Source: Candidozyma auris (Eukaryota > Ascomycota > Pichiomycetes > Serinales > Metschnikowiaceae). From it: a stretch of DNA of 64,000 nucleotides. Of the stretch, positions 30,596-40,634 are shown piece after piece. A program made the translations under genes and the position numbers. A model generated the notes under the pieces. The model had not been told where the DNA came from, did not search any database, and saw nothing but the letters and a program-made list of their open reading frames with translations. Where the stretch lies: positions 372,001 through 436,000 of the forward strand of contig NC_072814.1 of assembly GCF_003013715.1 (NCBI RefSeq), written 5' to 3'. How positions within the stretch are numbered: position 1 is the stretch's first letter; each line of letters begins with the position of its first letter.

Positions 30596-31303
30596 CTATC
30601 CGCTGACGGACACTTTAAGGACCGAATCAGCAACATCATCAACATCTTTGTCATCTTCGTTACCAGCCAAACCCTTTTCGAAGATTTCTCTACCAGTCAT
30701 CTTGCCGTTATGCATTTTCTCAAACCTTTGTCTATCTTTCTTCTCAATTTGCATTTCTTTTCTAAACCTTTCACGCCATTCGGCATATGATTCTTTGGTA
30801 ACCGGTGTTCCCAAGAATTTCTTCTGCTCCTCTGCCTCTTTCGCTAGTAGCTCATCCTCGTACTTCTTCTGAGCAGCGTCTAATTTTGCTTGAAACAAAG
30901 CCTCGGCCTCATCCTTGAGCAATGCAGCCAAAGCAAAGATGGATGGGATTCCAACATTGATTTCTGCCTCTTCTTCTACTTTTTTCGTCAAAGATACAGC
31001 ATCCAATTTGCCAAACTCAATCTGTTCGGAAAGATGTACCAACTGAGGCTTGTCATCGTCATCTTCTTCACTATCAGATGGTTCAGGAAGCTCTTCACTG
31101 ACAGTCTTGACCTCCAATTTAGGCACCTCTTCCGGGTACGTTGGAGTGTAAGTGACATCCAAGATGACCGAATGGCCCCGGTCAGATTTTGTTTCTAACT
31201 TCAAGGTGATGGTAAAATGAGTGTCTGAAAGTATTTCAAGCTCATCTGGGTAAATCGATTGAAGAACCTCGAGTTCTTGCTGTTGCTCTTCCGCAGGGTC
31301 CAT
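30596..31303 (-). CDS. GIR2: RWD-domain protein Gir2
   Basis: The 235-residue protein starts with an RWD domain (about residues 1-115). It shows the family's LEVLQSIYPDELEIL opening and the YPxxxP-like motif in YTPTYPEEVPKLEV, with an acidic insert (PSDSEEDDDDKP). A charged helical C-terminal half follows (RERFRKEMQIEKKDRQRFEKMHNGKMTGREIFEKG). S. cerevisiae Gir2 binds the GTPase Rbg2 and the Gcn1 RWD-binding region, damping Gcn2 activation, and associates with translating ribosomes. Mammalian RWDD1/DFRP2 is the counterpart of Rbg1/2 binding. The ATG complement lies at 31301-31303. The gene converges on SRC1 with 61 bp between stops and diverges from NBP2. Confidence 0.9.
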   Translation of the reverse strand: MDPAEEQQQELEVLQSIYPDELEILSDTHFTITLKLETKSDRGHSVILDVTYTPTYPEEVPKLEVKTVSEELPEPSDSEEDDDDKPQLVHLSEQIEFGKLDAVSLTKKVEEEAEINVGIPSIFALAALLKDEAEALFQAKLDAAQKKYEDELLAKEAEEQKKFLGTPVTKESYAEWRERFRKEMQIEKKDRQRFEKMHNGKMTGREIFEKGLAGNEDDKDVDDVADSVLKVSVSG

Positions 31304-32267
31304 CGTGTGCTCTGCTTATGTCTTCTTGAAAAGGTAAGAACTACAAGTCGATTCTTGCAACAGCGTATGCAGGAATTTGCAACTGTTTCAGACTAGTACT
31401 CCAGTCAATATCTGGCAAATATTCGTAGGAAAGGGAGCAGCTTTTTTGCTTCAAAGAGAGAATTTAGGCCAACATACATAGAGATAGAAGGTAGGTTGTA
31501 TTTATCGGCAAATCCCCACGCTCTTGTTACATGCCCTTCCACAACAATGCCCTTGAATACAGGGATGTAACATAGATCCCAAGTGTGACACTTTGCATAG
31601 TATTAGACTACCTGCTCATTTGATAAGATTCTCCTAACTTTTCAAGCAGCCTTCCTTCTCGATCTGCAAATTGACCCCTGTCAAGGCTTGCATCTTCACC
31701 ACCTCTACCGAATTCTCTCTCAAGCCTCCAATGTCGATACTCCTACATTCATTTTTCGAACAAGCTTTACTGTCATTCGATAAAACTTACATTTGTAGCC
31801 TGGCACCCTCGCGCTTGTTTTGAGTCAGCAAGGCATGTTCAGAAAAGTTGGGCTATTCTAGGTCCGCCGTTGGCGCGCCTTGAGGCACTGTAGATCCAAA
31901 AAAAGCATCACGTTTTCTTCGATACCATCACTACCCACATAAAAGCTAAAATTATCCTCGGAGTTGCTCGATATAGAAACCTAGAACTTTTCATGACGTA
32001 AGAATCGTATTGTGAAGTCTACTTCCCAAATCTCGAATATATAGAAGAAGCCCTTGTCTGCCCAGAATATGGGTACTTGGATATTATCCTGCTTATAGAA
32101 TATATACTGGCGCGTACGATCTTGAAGCTTCAGTTTTATTCCTCTACCAACTACCAGCTTTCTGTGGCTTTGCCCCATATCACTCCTGTGACCTATATAC
32201 CTTATACTCATTTTGCCAAATCAATCTCCTGTTATATCACACTCCTTTTACCCACTCCCTTATTATC
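31304..32267. other. Divergent intergenic region GIR2 / NBP2
   Basis: This is about 1 kb of promoter DNA. An AscI-like GGCGCGCC palindrome occurs near 31872. I found no conserved ORF, tRNA or snoRNA that I can support. Confidence 0.5.
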
Positions 32268-32876
32268 ATGCCTCCAGACGTGCTTTGCCCGGAGAACACA
32301 ACTATAAAGGACTTTGCCTATCCAGAATCACATCCGCTACATTTAAGCAATTTCCCCACAAGTCAGCGATCGCTGATATCCAGCAGTGACTCTCTGGGAT
32401 ACGAGGATTTCGGTGGAGAAGAGTATAGCGACGATGACACGCTCGGGCCTGAGGAGATCAACCGCAAGGCCGTGGCTCTTTTTGATTTCGAGCCTGAAAA
32501 TGACAACGAAGTGCCTCTCACAGAAGGGCAGATAATATGGATATCTTATAGACACGGCCAGGGGTGGTTAGTGGCAGAGGACCCCGAACTGGGGGAAAAC
32601 GGGCTCGTTCCGGAGGGATATGTCGAAATATGTTTCTCTGAAGGCGACGAGGAGGAAGAAGAAGTAGGGCGAGAAAGCCGAACGCAACCACAGCAAGATG
32701 TTCCAAAGCCTTTTATTCCTCGCTTGTTACAGGAGTACAAGAATCCGGAGGAGGACAGTGAATGGGAAGACACCGATTTGGAGGATACATCCCACGACAA
32801 CCACGATGCTTCTGCCGATCAATCCAAGGATACTGAATCTCTCGATATTCAGATGAAGGCAGCCAAAATCCAATAG
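32268..32876 (+). CDS. NBP2: SH3-domain adaptor Nbp2
   Basis: The 202-residue protein has one SH3 domain at about residues 65-125. Its ALFDFEPENDNEVPLTEGQIIWI...GQGWLVAE...GLVPEGYVEI segments contain the ALYDF-like start, the conserved Trp and the Pro-x-x-Tyr of the ligand groove. Asp/Glu-rich flanks surround it, and the C-terminal DVPKPFIPRLL segment matches the conserved Nbp2 tail. S. cerevisiae Nbp2 recruits the phosphatase Ptc1 to MAP kinase pathways (HOG, cell wall integrity) by binding Pbs2 and Bck1, and also binds Nap1. This links functionally to the osmosensor SLN1 at the other end of the window. The ATG at 32268 follows a 5' leader without upstream ATG for at least 15 codons. Confidence 0.88.
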   Translation: MPPDVLCPENTTIKDFAYPESHPLHLSNFPTSQRSLISSSDSLGYEDFGGEEYSDDDTLGPEEINRKAVALFDFEPENDNEVPLTEGQIIWISYRHGQGWLVAEDPELGENGLVPEGYVEICFSEGDEEEEEVGRESRTQPQQDVPKPFIPRLLQEYKNPEEDSEWEDTDLEDTSHDNHDASADQSKDTESLDIQMKAAKIQ

Positions 32877-33085
32877 CACGAACCAGTACTGTTTACGTTC
32901 CATACGTTCATGAGAGAAACGTTCAACAGGACGATATATTACGATACGATATCATGAAAGCCATCAACTCTCTAAAGATTATAAATTTTTTCAACGATTG
33001 AACAATCTCCGTTTTATACTGTCATTCGCTAAATATACAATCTTTGAAAATTTGTTGATGATTGTTGACCTACTCTACTCTTCTC

Positions 33086-34984
33086 ATGTCATTGTACAGG
33101 AAGACCTCATCATCCAATTACCACATCACTGAAGACTTATCGGCACTCAGGCGGATGCAGGGAACCTCTGAGCTTCCTTTAGTTCTGGAAGCACGGTGCC
33201 AACCTGGAATTGCTGAACTTGAATCAGGCTTGTGCCAGAAGGGAGCATCAGAAGATAATCGACCCCTTCAATCACCTTACGAGAAACCTACGGGAAGCGA
33301 AACCCTTGATCCGACAGAACAGCAGGAAAACTCCAAGGCACCTGCCTCTTCCCGTGCCTTTAAAGGTGACTGGAGATATGTGGAACTATATAACTCGCAT
33401 GTCAAGCAATTTTTCAGCCTAGACTACCCCGGTGAACGAAAGAAGGGTATGAAAAGAAAATTGGAAGACAGTAAGATTACGACTGAAAGAGCATATTATA
33501 GACCAGAAAAGATCCCAAAACTAACTGACGAGCCGGACTCCTCAGTCAATGGTACTAGCAGGGACGATTTAGCTGATCTATCTGTGGGTACACTCTGGAC
33601 AGCAAATGAGAAGGATATATTTTTCCGATGTTTAGCCCGCTTCACAATTCACCGTGTAAGTGAGTTTCTTGAGCACCTACCAAGGAAGAGCGAAGGTGAA
33701 ATCATCGCCTATTACGAACTTTTAAAGAGGGAACTCGAATACCACAAAGTCAAAGAGACGCATTCTGTCCAGCTAAGAGAAAAGGGAAGTACTGCTCCTT
33801 TTCTACGACATAAATACGACATTGTGACCGTACCGGGTGGCATAGATTACTTTGACATTCCCATTGCTTGCGAGGTGAGTGATGAGTGGGTGGAGTATGA
33901 AGAAGAACAGAGTATACATATCGCAGATAGACAACAGCGACTCGATACCGATAGAGGTAAAGCACAAGCGAGACACATGAAGCTGTACTTTGGGTCTAAC
34001 AAAGACATCTCCACAAATGAGGAAGTGCCACTTCTAAACGTCGAGACAGCGTATAATGTATCCAAAATTTACAGAGGGAATCAAATAACCATGATCCAAG
34101 AGAAGAAATCAGCTCCACGACTCATATTTGAATCTGCAATATTTTTTGAAGAGATCATTCGTCTCACTACGAGAAGGATTATTGCATCTTTGGCTCTTGG
34201 AAAGTTTTACACAAGTTTCGATGGGTGTCAACTAATTGATGTTGCGTCGAATGACATTTGGACTGCAGTGAGAGATTCTAAAATCTTCGAGGAGCGCAAA
34301 CTTGGAGGTAAGCTGCGGAAGAAGGCGGAGAGTGGGATTCTTGAGGCTTACTGGGCAAATATTGATTCCTCCTTGAATTTAGTCACTGACAATCAATTCC
34401 CAAGAATTGCAATTGACAACACCCATGACGATGGACCTGCCGACAATGACCTTGGTGTCATGATAGTGCCTCAAAATTTGGAGGCAGAGGAATATCCGGA
34501 TCACTTAATTGAGGATGGAGCATGTGGGAAGTTTGATACTAGTGACTCAAATCATACGGATGAAGATGAGGATGAAGAGAACGAAAATTTCGCCTTGGGC
34601 TACAACTGGGATGCCTTCAAGGACGTGAAGAGACACAAAAGAGGTCGGGCGCTACCCTATTACGTTGAGTTTGATCCTGCGGCGCTTGACACTCCTCAGG
34701 GATATATCGGTTCACCTAAAGGAGTGCTTGATATCTGTATTGACGACGAGCTTATACTAGAGGAAACAGAAGCGCTAGAGGCACAAGATAAGGAAAAGGC
34801 TGATGCGATAGCCGAAGCTGCAATGCAAGAATTCGATGGATGTGAATGGGACGTGCTGGCGAATGCACAAATAAGTGATAGCGCAGATGAGGACGGCAAT
34901 CCGTATAAGGGAGATCAAAAATTTGAAGTTGTGTGTCTGCCAAGTCTTAGAGATTCTTGGAAGCGCCATTTCGCCCTGTATTAA
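33086..34984 (+). CDS. RRN5: Rrn5-like subunit of the RNA polymerase I upstream activation factor
   Basis: The frame opens with TTG at 33062. The first ATG, 33086, gives 632 residues. A SANT/Myb-like domain lies at about residues 170-225 (LWTANEKDIFFRCLARFTIHRVSEFLEHLPRKSEGEIIAYYELLKREL), with helix spacing like Rrn5, whose SANT domain in S. cerevisiae is part of UAF bound to the rDNA upstream element. A short conserved N-terminal WRYVELYNSHVKQF segment precedes it. A longer region follows and ends in an acidic tail with ETEALEAQDKEKADAIAEAAMQEFDGCEWD. It is much longer than S. cerevisiae Rrn5 (363), so a related SANT protein cannot be excluded. The stop lies 26 bp from that of the convergent membrane protein gene. 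Confidence 0.65.
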   Translation: MSLYRKTSSSNYHITEDLSALRRMQGTSELPLVLEARCQPGIAELESGLCQKGASEDNRPLQSPYEKPTGSETLDPTEQQENSKAPASSRAFKGDWRYVELYNSHVKQFFSLDYPGERKKGMKRKLEDSKITTERAYYRPEKIPKLTDEPDSSVNGTSRDDLADLSVGTLWTANEKDIFFRCLARFTIHRVSEFLEHLPRKSEGEIIAYYELLKRELEYHKVKETHSVQLREKGSTAPFLRHKYDIVTVPGGIDYFDIPIACEVSDEWVEYEEEQSIHIADRQQRLDTDRGKAQARHMKLYFGSNKDISTNEEVPLLNVETAYNVSKIYRGNQITMIQEKKSAPRLIFESAIFFEEIIRLTTRRIIASLALGKFYTSFDGCQLIDVASNDIWTAVRDSKIFEERKLGGKLRKKAESGILEAYWANIDSSLNLVTDNQFPRIAIDNTHDDGPADNDLGVMIVPQNLEAEEYPDHLIEDGACGKFDTSDSNHTDEDEDEENENFALGYNWDAFKDVKRHKRGRALPYYVEFDPAALDTPQGYIGSPKGVLDICIDDELILEETEALEAQDKEKADAIAEAAMQEFDGCEWDVLANAQISDSADEDGNPYKGDQKFEVVCLPSLRDSWKRHFALY

Positions 34985-35010
34985 TGTACATGTATATATT
35001 CAGTAGTATA

Positions 35011-35931
35011 TTAGAAATAGTACTCCGAAAGTGCAATGATGAACAAGTCGAAAGTGATGCAAAGAAGTGCACAAGCTATAAGACAAGCACTTGTATAATG
35101 TGAAAGGGTGCTGTAGAATGATTTCTTTGTGTTTCCGATCTGCACTGGTGTGTAGAATTCGGAGAATGATTTGGGATTAGGAATATCGAGCACGACCACA
35201 ACGAGCTCATAAAGGATGAATCGACAAATGATATAAAATTTAATGCTGATCTGGCCAATATGAAACAAGAAAGGGAGCCAGAAACCTTCGTAGAATGGAA
35301 AGTCAAGATTAATGGTTGCAAAAGACTGTGCCATAAAGATTGGCAACATATTATTGTTCGTTTCCACGACAATATTTAGCAAATTGTAGTTCTTGCAGGT
35401 ACTCACCAAATTGCGTTTTTCGTCACTGTAATTCGTTTCTTCCTCTTCACCCCTGTCAAAAGCATTGCAAATTAAAATCACGTATGGACAAAGAATCTGC
35501 CACCAAATAAACAATCTGAGTACCATGCTTATGTCGGAGTACAACAAGGAGTACTTGGGGCAGAAAAGGAGCAACACCACGCCAAATTCTTGTAGAATTA
35601 AAAGGAAGATTTCAGTGAAAAGCAGGCACCGTAGCGTCAAGTTCTGCAGAGATCTGACGAACCTGAAGATGAACACAAGGTTCACGAGATTGTGGAAGAT
35701 GTCAATTATGAAGTCATCCTTGTCAAAGAGAGCGAGCTCGTCTATTTGAAAGGCAGTTGATAACTGGGAATACTGCAACGGTAGAAGCGTGGCCACCACC
35801 AAGAAACAGGCAACAAACGGGTTGTGGATGTAGGTGCATAAAAGCCTATCCAAGGCCCATACTGCTTTTGAGCACGCCAGAGAGTTGGCGAATATGGGCA
35901 GCTTCTCCAGACGAGAGGCAAGAAAAGTCAT
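35011..35931 (-). CDS. Multi-pass membrane protein of unknown function (306 aa)
   Basis: The product has about six hydrophobic helices (roughly residues 38-56, 75-95, 100-122, 133-155, 212-240 and 280-302). A charged loop with GEEEETNYSDEKRN lies near residues 160-175. The N-terminus MTFLASRLEKLPIFANSLACSKAVWALDRLL is amphipathic and could be cytosolic or an organelle signal. I do not recognise the family. The topology resembles small ER or peroxisomal membrane proteins, and the N-terminal LDRLLCTYIHNPF segment is reminiscent of Pex-type or peroxin-like proteins, but this is not a match I can defend. The coding potential is convincing because of its length and steady hydrophobic pattern. The ATG complement is at 35929-35931. 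Confidence 0.75.
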   Translation of the reverse strand: MTFLASRLEKLPIFANSLACSKAVWALDRLLCTYIHNPFVACFLVVATLLPLQYSQLSTAFQIDELALFDKDDFIIDIFHNLVNLVFIFRFVRSLQNLTLRCLLFTEIFLLILQEFGVVLLLFCPKYSLLYSDISMVLRLFIWWQILCPYVILICNAFDRGEEEETNYSDEKRNLVSTCKNYNLLNIVVETNNNMLPIFMAQSFATINLDFPFYEGFWLPFLFHIGQISIKFYIICRFILYELVVVVLDIPNPKSFSEFYTPVQIGNTKKSFYSTLSHYTSACLIACALLCITFDLFIIALSEYYF

Positions 35932-38900
35932 TGACTGAGGTCAAAGAAAGTAGTAGTTAGAAAAAAAAAAATCAGCAAGACCGTGGGGAGCGTACGTGAA
36001 TTAGTCTGTCGGGCGGAAGGTGGGACCCCACGTGGAAAGGCTTTCTGCGAACTCGCGATGGGTGCAAAACGGTAGTTAACAGGTTCCACACAAAGACCCA
36101 CGAGGCGAAAATGGGGAGCACACGAGGTGGTGGAAATGAGCCCAAGAGAATTCGGAAGGTGGAAGTGGGCTCCTGGTAAACGCAAGTGGGTATGAGGATG
36201 CCTTTTATGTAATTGTGGCAAGTCCAGCCATACACCACACAAGCCAAGTGACAATTAAACAAGAAGGCAAAAGATGGTCCGTGCTTGGAAATCAAGCAAA
36301 GTAAAAGTTTCAAATTTACCGCTTTTCGTGAGCCACCCAGGGCAGGCAGGGTCTATATACCTCAGATGTTGAGCTGGGCCCGGCAGCACGACTAATGCAG
36401 GCGCAGCGAAGTGCAGAGGGCTTCGCGCGATTACGAGAGTGGCACTTTACTGACAGGTGAGTTGAGGCAGTTAGCGAGCACTCGGCGGTGCCCTGCGCAG
36501 CCCACGAAACAATTCCCAGCGTCACCTTATATCGAAAGAACTAAAGAGGACCCTGCCTCAGTAATAATCATGTTTTGCTCATCAGAACTAATTCACCTTC
36601 ATAAATTTCATTAAGGTTAACCTTTGAAGGGACTCGTGGTTCTGAGGGGGGCTTGTCTGGAGAAGGCACTTTCGCTGGCTGGCTTTTGTGCGTCCCACCT
36701 GCGCTCAGGAAGTCTTTCATGCTACCAAGAGAGACTTGGTTTCCTTGACGGAGGTTTACGACCACACTGCTGCTTGGAACAGCCTCCGCCTCCTAAGGCG
36801 AAGGGGTGCTGATGGGTAAAAATAGATGACAAAAATCAGCAGTTCAAGGCATCGTTGATGCTCTCAAATGCCTCTTCTACGGAGCCGCGCCGTCACCGGG
36901 AGCATCGAGGCTGAAGCATGAGCCGGGATCGGGGAGCTTCCTTGTAAAATGAATAGCCTTCTCTTTTACGCAAGTAGCCCCGATTATGTAATGCTACTTT
37001 CCATTGTTGGTCTCCACTCCATGACTAGCTTTAATCTCAGGGTTTTAGGAGCAAACAAGAAAGATAAAATAAAGTTGAAAAAAAAAAAGAATGAATGAAA
37101 AAAAAAAAAAAATGAAGGCATCTTTGCAAATGCTGTTTTTACCAGTTGCCGCAGTAACTTCTCTTACGCGCAGCGGCGCCAACCTGCTGACTGCCACAAA
37201 GCGACCAAACTCCTATGTGTGTCAAATGTACCACTCCACTCCACCATTATTGACTTGTAGGCTGACAGCTCTTTTTTCCATTGTCTCTTTCTCCCTCACG
37301 CTTGTTGATCCCCGGCTCCTGTGTTTAAAACGGCTTATCGCTTTTCCCGTTTCGGACCATTCTACGGCTTTAGAGCATGGAAGCGGAGCGAAGCGACTTC
37401 GACATCATGTTACATGCGACCGATTTTGTTCCACAGCAGCGCCTCGATTGGCTGCATTTGGGTCTTGAGGACTGCGGCCACGCATTGAAAGGTGATATTT
37501 ACTCTACTCTAATTTTTATTATTTTCATTGTCTTTTTTTGGCGCTTGGCTTGCAAAATGTAGCCGTCTGCGACTGAAACGCATCTCCATTTCATCAGAGC
37601 CATACCTCGTTTACAACTAGGCATTGGAAATTTTTTTATATTTTGGTGTTCTTTGGGGCTTGAACCCCTTGGTTTTCGTAAACGCCTATTCTCTCTCAAC
37701 TTGACGTGTTGTAGATCTCACAACCTTATTCAGTCGAAAACAGGCGCCAGTCAACTACCCCCGTAGGCTTTGCAACAGGTGCTAGAATTGGCCATTGTGT
37801 GACCCCACTGGAATGTTTGCTTCGTGTCGATGCTTGCACTGAACTCTCACTAAGTTGCCTCGTTATCTCGTCTCAATTTCTTTCGTTTTATTTTGTACAT
37901 AGTTTCCGTGGTTACTGGCCTCTGGTCAACTCCGACTTTAAAGTTCGTCACAGATTACAATTTTAGAGGCATTTTGCTTCATTGAAAGTGTAATGGAGCA
38001 ATCACGGCTTTAGGGATGTCTTGAGTTCAGTCCTCGCATCACTGTTTGGACTTTCACAATTTTTATCGGTGTTACTAGCGCTTACACTTAATCAGGCAAT
38101 ATGGAAACGAGTGTTCATCATCTTTGAAACGCTTGTGCTTTCTGATTGCATAAGTCTTCTTATTTCTCTCTAGATGTTCCTTGGTCTGTGGATAACCGGA
38201 AGAACTTTGGGACTGTTCAGCCTGTGGTAACGTCCTGATGCAATAGATATGAACTTCGACTTTGAAATGAGCAGAACTGAGGATTCTACTCTCAGTGAAG
38301 AGCAAAGATGAAAAGAAGCTGTTTCAACAGCACTGAACAGGATTTTTCTGATGTAAGTGATCAATGAGTCACTCGGGTTGAGGCGGGGACTCCATTTGGA
38401 TTTCAAGTAGATTGAATGAGAGTACCGTTTGGCTTTCCGGCTAAAAGTCTCATACAAGAATACTTTTTGGCGGTAGTTGAAGGATAGTTTTATCATTCAA
38501 CACCACATCCGAATTAAGAGCGTGAAGAGATGAAGATATTGGGTCTGGCAGCCATGCAAGCTGCCTGGATAGATTGATAAATACTGATTCAGGTCCATCC
38601 GTGCATGCTTACTAAACAGTGTTTTCTAACAATTGCAGGGAATTCAAATTCTTCATTACGTTCAGTCGTGACTTAAAATAGTGATTAGGTGTTTGTGACT
38701 AGTTATAAAAACCTAGTCAAATATTTCCCAAGCACCACTGTCATTTGAGCATTGATCAGACAGACATGATGATCCCATATTGAGCTGATTGAATGCTGGT
38801 GGCATCTTCTGAAAAGAGGCTAAATAAGCTGTGGCAGACCGAGGCAGCAGCGAAAAAAACAAAAACAAGCAGTATAGAAGGTGGGAAGGCTACAAATAGA

Positions 38901-39481
38901 AGTGAGAGATTGACAGAAATCAAGATTAATGATAATTTCATCAGCAGTTGTTCTTACTCAACAGTTTCCACAAACTCTTGCAACTGGCTCGAGTAGGGTA
39001 ACTCCGGCTTAGTGGAATGAGTGGGCAGAGTACACACACGCCAAAAAAAAAAAAATAAAATAAAATTGGACCGTCTCCCTATGGTGGACAGTTTTCTGCA
39101 TACAAATGTGGACTATAATTAAAATCGGCCATCCCTCAACAGGGCTTCAAGGAATTATCTGTGCGCTCAAAAGGGTTAGAACCTATTCAGAAATTTTTGA
39201 GCTGACATTTCAAGTTTTCAATCCCAATACATTCCCAAGCAATTAATTACGAATATTGCCCACGAGTTGAGTGGGTGTACAGAGAGGTTTTTTGCTGTCC
39301 TGCACAATTGCTCCATGCTGTCGTCATATCCTCTCCATCTGGAAGCGCACAGAAGGACAGCCAACAAAAAAGAGGCACTGGGCAAAATTCTCGTATAAAT
39401 AGCAGCGCTTCCGCACATCGTTCTGGATCCCCAGGAAACACCACTCACAACTTTCCCAACTACTCAAAAAAATATTCTACT
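35932..39481. other. 3.5-kb ORF-poor region upstream of CPR1
   Basis: No gene is supported. It contains A/T runs (35961, 37077-37112, 39043-39066) and a more AT-rich second half (about 37.9-39.2 kb). A few ATGATGA...CTGA pairings (for example near 38766) look superficially like C/D boxes but lack a convincing terminal stem or guide. Longer open frames (for example 37091-37468) have no protein-like features. Confidence 0.5.
39394..39401 (+). promoter_or_regulatory. TATA box of CPR1
   Basis: TATAAATA lies 88 bp upstream of the CPR1 ATG, a typical position for a strongly expressed yeast gene. Confidence 0.65.
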
Positions 39482-39970
39482 ATGTCCCAGGTCTTCTTTG
39501 ACGTCTCCGCCAACGGCGAGAAACTCGGCAGAATCTCTTTCAAGTTGTACAACGACGTTGTGCCAAAGACCGCTGAGAACTTCAGAGCCTTGTGCACTGG
39601 TGAAAAGGGTTTCGGCTACGCCAACTCTGTTTTCCACAGAGTGATTCCTCAGTTCATGTTGCAGGGTGGTGACTTCACCAGAGGCAATGGTACTGGTGGT
39701 AAGTCCATCTACGGTGAGAAGTTTGCTGACGAGAACTTCGCCAAGAAGCACGACAGACCTGGTTTGTTGTCCATGGCCAACGCTGGTCCAAACACCAACG
39801 GCTCCCAGTTCTTCATCACCACCGTTCCATGCCCATGGTTGGACGGTAAGCACGTTGTGTTCGGTGAGGTGACTGACGGATTCGATGTTGTCAAGAAGGT
39901 TGAGTCTCTTGGTTCCAACTCTGGTGCCACTCGCGGCAGAATCACTATTGACAGCTGCGGTGAGTTGTAA
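39482..39970 (+). CDS. CPR1: Cytosolic cyclophilin A (peptidyl-prolyl isomerase)
   Basis: The frame has a non-ATG start far upstream. The ATG at 39482 gives 162 residues starting [19 protein letters not shown], the exact size and start of fungal cyclophilin A. The catalytic and cyclosporin-binding core is intact: [15 protein letters not shown] (catalytic Arg, Phe, Met, Gln), [15 protein letters not shown], and the single Trp in [14 protein letters not shown]. The enzyme catalyses cis-trans isomerisation of Xaa-Pro bonds, and the cyclophilin-cyclosporin complex inhibits calcineurin. Codon use is strongly biased to preferred codons, and I saw no in-frame CTG, consistent with high expression in a CTG-clade yeast. 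The stop is 91 bp from that of the convergent peroxiredoxin gene. Confidence 0.97.
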   Translation: MSQVFFDVSANGEKLGRISFKLYNDVVPKTAENFRALCTGEKGFGYANSVFHRVIPQFMLQGGDFTRGNGTGGKSIYGEKFADENFAKKHDRPGLLSMANAGPNTNGSQFFITTVPCPWLDGKHVVFGEVTDGFDVVKKVESLGSNSGATRGRITIDSCGEL

Positions 39971-40061
39971 ATAACGAAGGAATGACAGATGGCTGCAATT
40001 GCACACAATTGAAAAATTACATTTGTAGAGTAAGCAAATCATAGATTCATACTATATTTTC

Positions 40062-40634
40062 TCACAACTTAGCAGAAGAGATTCCGTCGTAGCCAGACAC
40101 GGTAACGCCAGGTTGTGACTCGACGCCAAAGTAGGCAACGGTGTTGTTGTCACCGTTGACAATCAAGGCGTACCGGTTGGTTCTTACACCAAGACCGGCG
40201 TCAGTCAAATCCAAAGAAAGTCCGTTTTTCTGAGAGAAGGAAGCGTTAGGGTCAGAGGCAAAGATAATTTTAGGCAAATCGTCACTGGGAGAAACCTTCT
40301 GCTGCTTCAACAACAACTTACCCCACGCATTGATGACAAATGGGTCGTTGGCACTCAAGAACACAGCGGTGGAGATATTCTTCTTAGCCTTCAACTCCTT
40401 CAAATGCTCCAAGATTGGAGGAATATGGTTTTCAGTGCATGTTGGCGTGAAGGCACCAGGAACAGCAACAAACAAGACATTGTGTCCCTTGTTTTTCTCA
40501 ATCAAGCTGTCCAAGTTCAATGGCAAGGGCCTGCCGCAGGCGAGGCCGTCGTCCTGGTTAAGAGTTTCCAACTCAATTGGCACGTACTTGAATTCGAATC
40601 CTGATGGGAATTTATCACCTTGAGCGAGAACCAT
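40062..40634 (-). CDS. AHP1: Ahp1/PMP20-type peroxiredoxin with PTS1-like C-terminus
   Basis: The ATG at 40634 (an upstream non-ATG extension is discarded) gives 190 residues. This is a Prx5-class thiol peroxidase. The peroxidatic Cys is C66 in VPGAFTPTCTENH, and C33 in LACGRP corresponds to the resolving C31 of S. cerevisiae Ahp1 (C62 is its peroxidatic Cys). The enzyme reduces alkyl and hydrogen peroxides at the expense of thioredoxin. The protein ends in Ala-Lys-Leu, a PTS1 variant also found in Candida boidinii Pmp20, whereas S. cerevisiae Ahp1 is mainly cytosolic, so peroxisomal or dual location is likely. The promoter has a TATATAA element at 40704-40712 and a CCCCT stress-type element near 40727. 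Codon bias is strong. Confidence 0.93.
   Translation of the reverse strand: MVLAQGDKFPSGFEFKYVPIELETLNQDDGLACGRPLPLNLDSLIEKNKGHNVLFVAVPGAFTPTCTENHIPPILEHLKELKAKKNISTAVFLSANDPFVINAWGKLLLKQQKVSPSDDLPKIIFASDPNASFSQKNGLSLDLTDAGLGVRTNRYALIVNGDNNTVAYFGVESQPGVTVSGYDGISSAKL

Noticed and set aside
37640..37720. Possible minus-strand tRNA (GGGGTTCAAGCCCC hairpin)
   Set aside because: The T stem pairs only three positions around the loop, and no acceptor, D or anticodon stems fit. It is a chance hairpin.
38764..38815. Possible C/D-box snoRNA (ATGATGA ... CTGA)
   Set aside because: No terminal stem, C'/D' spacing is poor, and no guide can be named. Not supported.
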